Positions 7,146-13,520 of a stretch of DNA of 13,520 nucleotides are shown piece after piece. The number at the start of each line of letters is the position of its first letter. The stretch's first letter is position 1. Location of the stretch: contig JADGEP010000045.1 in assembly GCA_016744275.1 (NCBI GenBank), forward strand, positions 1,134 through 14,653, written 5' to 3'. Source of the stretch: Candidatus Krumholzibacteriia bacterium (GTDB taxonomy: Bacteria; Krumholzibacteriota; Krumholzibacteriia; LZORAL124-64-63). A program made the position numbers and the translations under genes. The notes beneath the pieces are model-generated. The model saw nothing but the letters and a program-made list of their open reading frames with translations. It made no database searches and had not been told where the DNA came from.

Positions 7146-8537
7146 TCAGCGGCGGTGAGCGGAAATGAATTCTTCCACTTCCGGAATGCCGCCTTGCAGA
7201 ACAAGATAGCCGTTGTACGGCTCGCGATCGGTCGTTTCGCCGTTGACGGCCGTCAGCATGATCTTCTGGACAACCTCCGGGTCATGGCTTTGGCCCAGAG
7301 CCCAGCCCAGCTTCACGTAGGCCACTTCAGGCAGCATGTTGGCTGCCGGCACCACGCCTTTGCCCATGAGCTCGCGTCCGGTTTCGTAGACATACATTTG
7401 CACGTAGCCCCACAGCGTTTGCACGGTCATATAGACGTGAACCCCGGCTTTTCGGGCGCGATCAAGGGCCGGATAAAGTGGCTTGTTGACGTGGCCGAGG
7501 CCGGTGCCGGCGATGACGATGCCCTGGTAGCCGTTGTCGACCAGGGAGTCGATGACATCCGGCTTCATGTTGGGGTAGTAGTAGACGAGGCTGACGCGGT
7601 CGTCAAAAACGGCGTTCAGTTTGAGCTGGTTGTCGTCCCGGCGGGGATTGTAATCCTGGCGGAAGGGCGCCACGCCATTTTCATCGATCTTGCCCAGGGG
7701 AATGTCGCTCAGGGTGCGGAAAGTGGAGCGGTAACTGGAGTGCATTTTCCGCACGCGGGTGCCGCGGTGCAAGAGGCCATACTCATCGCTGGTGGGGCCA
7801 AACATACAGACCATCACCTCGGCGATGTCGCTGGTGGCGGCGGTGCGCGTGGCGTTGATCAGGTTGATGGCCGCATCACTGCTGGGGCGATCGCTGGACC
7901 GCTGGCTGCCGACCATGACGATGGGCACGGGTGAGTCCTGGAGCATGAAGCTGAGGGCGGCCGCCGTGTGGTGCATGGTGTCGGTGCCGTGGCCCACAAC
8001 GATGCCGGCCACGCCTTTTTCGATCTCAGCGGCAACGGCGCGGGCGGTGCCCATCCATTCTTCGGGGCCCATGTTTTCGCTGAAAACGCCATAAAGCTTT
8101 TCGGTTTCCATGTTGCAGATATCGGCCAGCTCGGGCACCGATCCGTACAGCTCGCCGGGGCTGAAAGCGGGAATCACGGCGCCGGTGCGGTAGTCCAGGC
8201 GGCTGGCGATGGTGCCGCCGGTGCCGAAGAGTTTTACCCGCGGCTTTTTGGGATCGAAGGGAAAGGCTTTCTCGGGGATCTGGTAGTTGGCCTCTTTGCG
8301 GCCATTGACGGTGATGCTCTGCACCGTGTCCCAACGCACGCCGATGTTGTAGCCGGTATCGAGTTTGAGCACGATGTGGTCGGCGTCTGCGGTTTCACTG
8401 CGGGGCAAAATCAATCCCGTGAAATCGCCGCCGGTGGTGTGCAGGACAACCTGGCTCCAGACCGGGGCGGCCTCTTTCTGCAACAGGCCCAACGTCGGGG
8501 TGCGGTAGCCCTTGTAATCTTCGTTGTGGTCGCTCAT
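7146..8537 (-). CDS. gatD: Glutamyl-tRNA(Gln) amidotransferase subunit D (archaeal type)
   Basis: This 463-residue protein is the glutaminase subunit of GatDE, releasing ammonia from glutamine or asparagine for the partner GatE. An N-terminal small beta domain of about 90 residues precedes the asparaginase-like domain, which distinguishes GatD from ordinary L-asparaginase. Catalytic residues are visible: Thr109 (GTGGTIASRLDYRTGAV), Thr185 and Asp186 (GHGTDTMHHTAAALSF), and Lys264 (GTRVRKMHSS). The family motif VGSQRSSDRPSSDAA is at about 209-222. Their spacing matches the archaeal enzyme. The ATG at 8537 shares an ATGA overlap with the gatE stop and has AAAGGA six bases upstream. The frame is open further upstream, but that part lies within gatE. 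Side by side with gatE, assignment as GatD is firm. Confidence 0.95.
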   Translation of the reverse strand: MSDHNEDYKGYRTPTLGLLQKEAAPVWSQVVLHTTGGDFTGLILPRSETADADHIVLKLDTGYNIGVRWDTVQSITVNGRKEANYQIPEKAFPFDPKKPRVKLFGTGGTIASRLDYRTGAVIPAFSPGELYGSVPELADICNMETEKLYGVFSENMGPEEWMGTARAVAAEIEKGVAGIVVGHGTDTMHHTAAALSFMLQDSPVPIVMVGSQRSSDRPSSDAAINLINATRTAATSDIAEVMVCMFGPTSDEYGLLHRGTRVRKMHSSYRSTFRTLSDIPLGKIDENGVAPFRQDYNPRRDDNQLKLNAVFDDRVSLVYYYPNMKPDVIDSLVDNGYQGIVIAGTGLGHVNKPLYPALDRARKAGVHVYMTVQTLWGYVQMYVYETGRELMGKGVVPAANMLPEVAYVKLGWALGQSHDPEVVQKIMLTAVNGETTDREPYNGYLVLQGGIPEVEEFISAHRR

Positions 8538-10447
8538 TTGGCGTCCTTTCGGATCCAGGATCGCACAAGGCGTCCGGCTACTTTGCCGCGCAACGCGGGC
8601 ATGATGTGGCCCATGATGAAGTCTTCGCACTGGCGCTCGCCCACCGGCTTGTCAGCCGGCACAGAGGCCACCGCGGCCTCGAAAGCTGCGCGCGCCTCGG
8701 TCTCGCTCATTTTTGCCGGCAGTTCGTCTTCGGCATGCCACACACCCTCGGGCAGCACGGATCCGGCCTGCACCGCGGCCAGGGTTTCGCGCCACCAGGG
8801 TTCGGCGGCGAGGCGGCTGGCGGGGCGGGGGCAGGACCGATCCAACAGCAACGAAGCCAATTGATGCGCCGAAATGAACGTCTTGTCGGTCAAATCGCCG
8901 GCCAGGGTTTCGAACAGATCCCAGGCTCGGTGGCGGCTCATGCGTTCCGCCAAATCGGCGCCTACGCCCATCTCGCGCAGGTGCACCTCCCGTTCCCAGG
9001 GGCGCAGGCCCAAGCTGGCGCGGATCGTGGCCACTCGGTCATCTTCCAGCCGGATGGGCGGCAAATCGGTATCGGGATACATGCGGTCGGCGCCGGGCAG
9101 CACCCGTTCAAAGCCGTTGGTGCCGTCGTCCAGGGCCTGACGGGTTTCTTCGGGCACACCCTGGGTGGCCTCGCGGGCCCGGATGACGATTTCATTGATG
9201 GCGGTCTGGGCGTCTTGCTCGCGGCCCCAAACCAGGATCACGGGCACGTCGTGGTCAACGCCGCACGTTTTGCCGACGCGGTCCCACTCGCCGCTGCTGA
9301 GGGTGGGCACATCTTCGGTGGAGACAACCAGGTTGGGCAAGTCGTCAATGCAGGCGATGACCCGGACGCGGTCACTGAATTCCTTGAGGAAAGTGGTGCG
9401 CGGTTGGGTGGGCGCCTGCAGCAATCCCTGGAATCCGGGCAGGGCGATGGCCATCACCGTGGCACCCTTGTCGACAGCTTTGCGGATGAATTTGCAAGCG
9501 GTGCTGTTGACGATACTGGTGACGTCGTGGCCGGTGCCGTCGATGTTTTCGGCGGTGATGCCGCGCCGGGCCAGTTCGGCCTTGATGCCCACCAAAGAGC
9601 GTTGCCGCAAAGCTTCGTTGTGGGTCAGGCGCGGCACGGCGCGCAGGCTGGCGACGCCCTTGATTTCGATGCGGGTGCCGCCGGTGACGGACACATTGAC
9701 GTCTTGGCGGCCGGCGCCGCTGCCGGTGCGCACCAGGCCGCTGGCCCGGGCCAAGCGCCGGATGATCTGGCCCACTTCCATGGCCTCATCAGGAGTTTTC
9801 ATATCCGGGTCGGTCACCGTCTCGATCAGGGGCATGCCCAACCGATCGGTGCGGTAGACCCGTTCGTGGCCCCGGTCGCTGACTTCGCGGCAGCTGTCTT
9901 CTTCAATACTCAAGGCCCGGATGTGGATCATGCGATCGCCGAAAGGGATGTCGCCGTCGGTGCCGATGATGGCGGTGCGCTGAAAGCCGGTGGGGATGCT
10001 GCCGTCGAGGTACTGCTTGCGGGTGATGTGCACCTCGCCCACGATGTTCAGGTCCAACAGCATCGAGACGCCAATGGCCCGGTCCAAGGCTTCATCGTCG
10101 ATCTCAAAGGGCGGTGCGTCGTCCATTTCGTAGGTGCAGACGGTTTTGCGGTCCAGCAGGTAGGTGATATTTTTGCGGGTTTTGAATTCCATCAGCGCGG
10201 TGCCGTCGTATTCGCCCATCTCAGACAGGGTGGGCCGCATGTGGCGCAGGATCTCAGCGTCGTGGTGATCCTTGTTGTATTGACCCGCCGGGCAGCGGCA
10301 AAAGAGTTTGCGCTGAGTGAGAAGCTGCTGGTGGACTTCCAGGCCACACATGAAGCCGAGGTGGTCATAGTCCGCTGGAGTCAGGGAACCGAACAGGGGC
10401 AGGGGCTGTAACAACCAGGGATCGGCAATGGCGTAGCGGGTGTCCAT
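8534..10447 (-). CDS. gatE: Glutamyl-tRNA(Gln) amidotransferase subunit E (archaeal type)
   Basis: This 637-residue protein is the tRNA-binding kinase/transamidase subunit that activates Glu-tRNA(Gln) and amidates it to Gln-tRNA(Gln). The GatB/E core begins at GLEVHQQLLTQRKLFCRCP (about 35-53) and continues with DGSIPTGFQRTAIIG, RLGMPLIETVTDPDM and GRQDVNVSVTGG plus EIKGV (about 246-265). An inserted GAD domain, about 335-450, starts at ALPGFQGLL and separates GatE from bacterial GatB. PGADRMYPDTDLPP (451-464) and a helical tail ending GKVAGRLVRSWIRKD resemble the YqeY-like tRNA-binding tail. The ATG at 10447 is preceded by AGAGGA nine bases upstream; the frame is open 28 codons further, without support. 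Length fits archaeal GatE. It is coupled to gatD and divergent from rex. Confidence 0.95.
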   Translation of the reverse strand: MDTRYAIADPWLLQPLPLFGSLTPADYDHLGFMCGLEVHQQLLTQRKLFCRCPAGQYNKDHHDAEILRHMRPTLSEMGEYDGTALMEFKTRKNITYLLDRKTVCTYEMDDAPPFEIDDEALDRAIGVSMLLDLNIVGEVHITRKQYLDGSIPTGFQRTAIIGTDGDIPFGDRMIHIRALSIEEDSCREVSDRGHERVYRTDRLGMPLIETVTDPDMKTPDEAMEVGQIIRRLARASGLVRTGSGAGRQDVNVSVTGGTRIEIKGVASLRAVPRLTHNEALRQRSLVGIKAELARRGITAENIDGTGHDVTSIVNSTACKFIRKAVDKGATVMAIALPGFQGLLQAPTQPRTTFLKEFSDRVRVIACIDDLPNLVVSTEDVPTLSSGEWDRVGKTCGVDHDVPVILVWGREQDAQTAINEIVIRAREATQGVPEETRQALDDGTNGFERVLPGADRMYPDTDLPPIRLEDDRVATIRASLGLRPWEREVHLREMGVGADLAERMSRHRAWDLFETLAGDLTDKTFISAHQLASLLLDRSCPRPASRLAAEPWWRETLAAVQAGSVLPEGVWHAEDELPAKMSETEARAAFEAAVASVPADKPVGERQCEDFIMGHIMPALRGKVAGRLVRSWIRKDAK

Positions 10448-10593
10448 GAGCGCTGTTCCTCTGAAAATGTGGAATCGTTCAGGCCCGGATTCGCCTTGGG
10501 GCCCGCTCCAAGATAGAAACCGGATCGGCAAACCTCCAGAGAATGTTGCCGGCCAGACGATTGGGATCGTTACTAAAATGCTCCGTTTTGAGG

Positions 10594-10622
10594 TTGACGA
10601 TATTTAACAATCTGTCTATTGT
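10594..10622 (+). promoter_or_regulatory. Candidate sigma-70-type promoter for rex
   Basis: A -35-like TTGACG (10594-10599) is followed after exactly 17 bases by a -10-like TATTGT (10617-10622). The start codon lies 74 bases downstream of the -10. The match is five of six for the -35 and four of six for the -10, so the prediction is moderate. The -10 is also the left arm of an inverted repeat, which would place a repressor on the promoter. Confidence 0.4.
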
Positions 10623-10634
10623 AGGTTGACAATA
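10617..10634. promoter_or_regulatory. Operator-like inverted repeat overlapping the rex -10
   Basis: TATTGT (10617-10622) and ACAATA (10629-10634) form a perfect six-base inverted repeat around AGGTTG. TTGT/ACAA arms are also the outer arms of known Rex operators, but those are separated by about ten bases, not six. Autoregulation by Rex is therefore possible but unproven. The minus strand of 10600-10610 also reads as a TTGTTAA-like half site. Confidence 0.35.
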
Positions 10635-10696
10635 CCGTAACAGCTTCGCGAGCATACTCGACTTTGCGGTTAATTAAATAACAGTCCGGAGATGCC

Positions 10697-11380
10697 TTGG
10701 CAAAGAAGAACCGCCAAACCTGTGATGTGCCCGATGCGACGATCCACCGCCTGCCCTTATATCTGGAGAAGCTGAAAATGCTCCAGGCCATTGGCGTCGA
10801 GGATGTCTCGAGCCGCCAATTGGCAGAGTCACTGGATATTAAGGCCAGTCAGTTGCGCCATGATTTTCATTATTTTGGCGGGTTCAGCCGCCCAGGCCGC
10901 CCCTATCAGGTTGCCAAATTGGTGCCGGCCCTCGAAAAAATCATCGGCATTTCCGTGCCGCAACCCACCGCCGTGGTGGGCGCCGGGCATCTGGGACAAG
11001 CTTTGGCTAACTACCAGAACCTGGACCTGCAGGGATTCCCGGTCAAAGGCATTTTTGACACCAGCCCCGAACTCATCGGCCAGGAAATGCGGGGGCAGCC
11101 CGTGCAGTCCATGGACGAATTGGAATCGGTGATCCAACGCGAAGGGATCAAGATTGCGATCCTGACGGTGCCGGCGATTCATGCTCAGGCCGTGGCTGAC
11201 CGACTGGTGGCTGCTGGCGTGGTGGGTATCTTCAATTTCGCCCCCACTGACCTGAAAGTGCCCGAAGGGGTGGCGGTGCGCAACGAGCGCATGGCCGTGG
11301 GCATCATGTCCCTCAGTTTTAAGGTCAAATGCATCTTGCAGAGCCAGGACTGCGGCGAAACCCAGGCCGAAGAACTCTGA
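10697..11380 (+). CDS. rex: Redox-sensing transcriptional repressor Rex
   Basis: This 227-residue protein is Rex, a homodimeric repressor that releases DNA when NADH binds, coupling gene expression to cellular redox state. The N-terminal winged helix includes ATIHRLPLYLEKLKML, SSRQLAESLDIKASQLRHDF and YFGGFSRPGRPYQVAKL. The Rossmann domain has the NAD-binding loop VVGAGHLGQAL (GAGHLG at 95-100) and the adenosine-side motif GIFDTSPELIG. A C-terminal helix follows FNFAPTDLKVP. The TTG start at 10697 is supported by GGAG five bases upstream; no in-frame ATG is better placed. The wing loop differs from the usual FGxxGxGY. It is divergent from gatE and followed by a strong terminator, so it is monocistronic. 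Confidence 0.95.
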   Translation: MAKKNRQTCDVPDATIHRLPLYLEKLKMLQAIGVEDVSSRQLAESLDIKASQLRHDFHYFGGFSRPGRPYQVAKLVPALEKIIGISVPQPTAVVGAGHLGQALANYQNLDLQGFPVKGIFDTSPELIGQEMRGQPVQSMDELESVIQREGIKIAILTVPAIHAQAVADRLVAAGVVGIFNFAPTDLKVPEGVAVRNERMAVGIMSLSFKVKCILQSQDCGETQAEEL

Positions 11381-11393
11381 TAGGGTAACAAAC

Positions 11394-11434
11394 AAAAAAG
11401 GCCCGGACCTGAAATGGTCCGGGCCTTTTTTTTT
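11394..11434. terminator. Bidirectional intrinsic terminator between rex and the DUF5916 gene
   Basis: A perfect ten-base-pair stem, GGCCCGGACC (11400-11409) and GGTCCGGGCC (11416-11425), encloses the loop TGAAAT. It is flanked by six A on the left and nine T on the right, so it gives a T-tract in both orientations. It lies 14 bases after the rex stop and ends five bases before the DUF5916 stop, terminating both convergent transcripts. Confidence 0.97.
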
Positions 11435-11439
11435 CACTG

Positions 11440-13520
11440 CTAGAGTTGGAAGAGGTATTGCACCTTCATGAAGTAGGTGCGCTCCATGAGGCGCCACTGG
11501 TCGTCTTTTTGAGGGTCCAGGGCGTATTCGGCGTAGTTGCGGGTCGAGCCGATGTAGAAAATAGAGAATGGGTTCAAGCGCCAGGTCAGCAGCGGATCGG
11601 CATCCCAGCTGCGAGCAAAATCGTTGTACTGCAACACCAGGCGCACCGACCACTCCCGGGACAACTGCAGGTTGAACCGCGAGCGGGCGACGTAGCCGGA
11701 GAACAGGCGCTCGCCCGTATCGGCGTCATTGCTGCGGATGTAGTTGAAGTTGTTCTCCCACAGAAAACGGCTGACCGGTTTGAGATTCAGCCAGCCGCCG
11801 TAGGATGTCTCGGCGCCCATGACCAATTCGCGGCGGGCGATGCGGTTGCCCACAGAGAAGTCCAGGCCGCCATTGATGATCTCGGCCGGATTCATCTGCA
11901 GGTTAAAATCGGTGGCGTAGATGTTGTCGAATTCGATGTCGTGGAACACTTCGTTGCTGTAGATGTGCTGCACCCGCAGGAAGGTCTGGGCCCAACGCAG
12001 CCGCGTCCAGGCGTTGACGCCCACCCATTCGTCTTTCTTGGTGCCGCTCATGTTCCAGACCCGACCCATGAACATGCCCGGGCTGATCCGCTCAATGAGT
12101 CCGTCTTCGAAATAGAAATTGTAGCCATTCCAAAGGCTGGTCTGGCGCTGGTCATTGCGGGGTTCAAATCCGTTTTCGGTGCGGAAGGTGGCGCTGCGTT
12201 CCCAATAGTCAAAGTCCAGGCTCCAGTGGCGGCCCGAACGCTCAAAGCTGGCGTATACCGCATGTCCCCAGAATTCTTCACCGTCGAACGAGGCGGTGTG
12301 CTTGCCCTCATCGAATGTCTCGCCGTCCAGGTCCGCCGTCAGGGCCGGATCGTCGGGCTCGGCGGTGAACGTGCCCAGCACCTGAAACTCCAGCGACGTG
12401 TTCTGTCCCAGGCGCAACCGGGTATCGGTGCCCAAAGTGGTGCCCGACCCGCCGCCTTCGTGGTGCCGGTCTGTGAAGATGACGCCGGCGTGGGACTGCT
12501 CACCGAGGGTGCGCTGGTAGCGCGCCAGGCTGGACCAACTGCGGCCGCCTTCGAACAAGGCGCTGCTTTCGGCCATCGGCACCAGAAACGGGCTGGCGTC
12601 GTCCTGGGCCATCATCACGGCAAAATTGGAATTGCCGGGCCGGCCTGTGGCCTTGGTGGCCCACATGGGCTTATTGATTGAACGGGTGTAGACGGCATTG
12701 AACCAGGTGTTCCACAGATCGCTGCCCTCCTGAAAGAAGGGCCGCTTCTCGGGGTAGAACAACGCGAAGGTGGAGTTGACGTCGATCTGGGCGGCGTCGC
12801 TTTCGACCTGGCTGAAATCCGGATTGACGGTGGCCTCGGCGGTGACCGTGGGGCTGATGCCGTAGGATACGCCCAGGGCCGGCTCGCCCTTGATGTCGTG
12901 GTTCTCGAATTCGCCGGTGTCTTCATCCCGCGATCCGGCCTGGGAAGCGACAAAAGAAGGCAGGATTTCCAGGCCGCTGCCCGGACGCACGCCGTTGATG
13001 CCCGTCACGGTGCCCCACTTGCAGGGCCAGCAGGGCTCGTCGCGGTCGTATTTGGCCCAGGAATATTGGCCGCGCACATCGCGGGGGTGGTTGCGCCAGA
13101 AGTCCACGCGCCACTCCTGATCCTGGCGGTCCGGGAACCGCAAACTGGTCCAGGGAATGGCCATCTCCACTTGCCAGCCGTGGTCAGTCACCTTGCCGCT
13201 GGTGTAGTAGATCAGGTCGTAGGTCATGTCTTCGCCCGAGTTGGCCGACCACAACAAATCGCCCTGGATGCCAAATGGATTGGCGGCGATTTCGTAGGCC
13301 CAGCCCTGGCTGGCAAAGGTGTCGATGGCCAGGATGACGTAGTCGTCGTTCCAGATGCGGTCGCGCTCGGTGAAGGTGGCGCGCACCTGGTTGGGGTCGT
13401 CGTAGCAGATCCAGGCGACATAGAGGTACTCGTCGTTGTAGGTTACGAAAACTTCGGTGTCGACCGGCGGTTGGGTTTGATCGCCGGGTTGGTGCTCGGC
13501 AAAATTGCGGGCTGGAGTGA
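11440..13520 (-). CDS. DUF5916 family outer-membrane beta-barrel protein with CBM9-like domain (5' partial)
   Basis: The frame runs open off the right edge, so the N-terminus and signal peptide are missing; about 692 residues are visible. The GTG at 13386 is internal, because the sequence beyond it continues the domain (TEVFVTYNDEYLYVAWICYD). The first ~125 visible residues match the CBM9-like domain of DUF5916 proteins (RDRIWNDDYVILAIDTF, then AANPFGIQGD and MAIPWTSLRF). The DUF5916 hallmark follows at about 250-265 (FALFYPEKRPFFQEGSDLW). The rest alternates aromatic-rich strands as in an outer-membrane barrel, ending in MKVQYLFQL, a plausible beta-signal. The family is common in Bacteroidota and FCB-related phyla; its substrate is unknown. 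A CWPC pair (CxxC) is visible near 163-166. It ends beside the shared terminator. Confidence 0.88.
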   Translation of the reverse strand, partial: TPARNFAEHQPGDQTQPPVDTEVFVTYNDEYLYVAWICYDDPNQVRATFTERDRIWNDDYVILAIDTFASQGWAYEIAANPFGIQGDLLWSANSGEDMTYDLIYYTSGKVTDHGWQVEMAIPWTSLRFPDRQDQEWRVDFWRNHPRDVRGQYSWAKYDRDEPCWPCKWGTVTGINGVRPGSGLEILPSFVASQAGSRDEDTGEFENHDIKGEPALGVSYGISPTVTAEATVNPDFSQVESDAAQIDVNSTFALFYPEKRPFFQEGSDLWNTWFNAVYTRSINKPMWATKATGRPGNSNFAVMMAQDDASPFLVPMAESSALFEGGRSWSSLARYQRTLGEQSHAGVIFTDRHHEGGGSGTTLGTDTRLRLGQNTSLEFQVLGTFTAEPDDPALTADLDGETFDEGKHTASFDGEEFWGHAVYASFERSGRHWSLDFDYWERSATFRTENGFEPRNDQRQTSLWNGYNFYFEDGLIERISPGMFMGRVWNMSGTKKDEWVGVNAWTRLRWAQTFLRVQHIYSNEVFHDIEFDNIYATDFNLQMNPAEIINGGLDFSVGNRIARRELVMGAETSYGGWLNLKPVSRFLWENNFNYIRSNDADTGERLFSGYVARSRFNLQLSREWSVRLVLQYNDFARSWDADPLLTWRLNPFSIFYIGSTRNYAEYALDPQKDDQWRLMERTYFMKVQYLFQL

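Larger units (their letters stand above)
10591..10634. repeat. Short direct repeat upstream of rex (AGGTTGACrATA)
   Basis: AGGTTGACGATA (10591-10602) recurs as AGGTTGACAATA (10623-10634), matching at 11 of 12 bases, with starts 32 bases apart. That is about three helical turns, so two proteins could bind the same face. One copy covers the candidate -35; the other follows the -10. Confidence 0.5.
10448..10696. promoter_or_regulatory. Divergent gatE/rex intergenic control region
   Basis: This 249-base gap separates the divergent starts of gatE and rex and must hold both promoters. The rex-proximal half (10570-10680) is AT-rich compared with its surroundings and contains the candidate rex promoter, an operator-like inverted repeat and a direct repeat. 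The gatE-proximal half is GC-rich and holds only the gatE ribosome-binding site that I can support. A minus-strand TACAAT overlapping the repeat could be a -10 for gatE, but no good -35 accompanies it. TTAATTAA is at 10670-10677. Confidence 0.6.

Noticed and set aside
6816..7934. Plus-strand open frame beginning in the gatD-cheA gap
   Set aside because: Most of it is antisense to gatD. The intergenic part has no domain or convincing ribosome-binding site.
8606..10411. Long plus-strand open frame (601 codons) opposite gatE
   Set aside because: It is antisense to conserved GatE motifs, shows no recognisable domain, and has the composition of a shadow frame.
10573..10791. Small minus-strand open frame of 72 codons across the rex promoter and start
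   Set aside because: It overlaps the rex promoter and N-terminal coding region and shows no recognisable features.
11446..12681. Plus-strand open frame (411 codons) opposite the DUF5916 gene
   Set aside because: It is antisense to the DUF5916 barrel, whose family motifs are clear, and it starts just past a terminator.
1..13520. CRISPR arrays, tRNA or rRNA genes, insertion sequences
   Set aside because: I saw no regularly spaced repeats, cloverleaf-like genes, transposase motifs or terminal inverted repeats.

Overview
The window is a GC-rich bacterial segment. Both ends are cut through genes, so it may be a whole metagenomic contig. A Gram-negative envelope is implied by the outer-membrane beta-barrel protein of the DUF5916 family. 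Rex, HDOD and CheD/CheX genes are bacterial. A FlgD-Ig-like C-terminal sorting tail, a DUF5916 barrel and archaeal-type GatD/GatE together suggest an uncultured member of the FCB-related phyla (for example Krumholzibacteriota or Eisenbacteria-like lineages). That placement is recalled, not computed.

Layout. (1) Positions 3-572, plus strand: the 3' end of a secreted protein with a FlgD-Ig-like sorting domain. Its first ~150 bases look like a different gene from an AT-richer genome, so the left edge is probably chimeric. (2) Positions 588-6791, minus strand: a tight chemotaxis-type operon in the order cheA, cheW, cheB, cheD, HDOD gene, cheY, cheX. Most junctions overlap or are under 15 bases. 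CheA carries two N-terminal Hpt domains. No receptor (MCP) or cheR is present. (3) Positions 6792-7145: a non-coding gap with GC-rich inverted repeats and an AT-rich stretch. (4) Positions 7146-10447, minus strand: gatE then gatD, the heterodimeric tRNA-dependent amidotransferase known mainly from Archaea, joined by an ATGA overlap. (5) Positions 10448-10696: a divergent promoter region with an operator-like inverted repeat. (6) Positions 10697-11380, plus strand: rex, the NADH/NAD+-sensing repressor. (7) Positions 11394-11434: a strong bidirectional terminator shared by two convergent genes. (8) Positions 11440-13520, minus strand: a DUF5916 outer-membrane protein whose N-terminus lies beyond the right edge.

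How they work together. The che operon encodes a complete phosphorelay core: kinase CheA, coupler CheW, methylesterase CheB, deamidase CheD, response regulator CheY and phosphatase CheX. It also encodes an HDOD protein of unknown output. Receptors, the methyltransferase and the motility organ must be encoded elsewhere. GatDE would convert Glu-tRNA(Gln) to Gln-tRNA(Gln). Rex would tune respiration or fermentation genes and perhaps its own promoter. The most noteworthy content is the archaeal-type GatDE pair in a bacterial context. I see no clearly new defence or mobile system.
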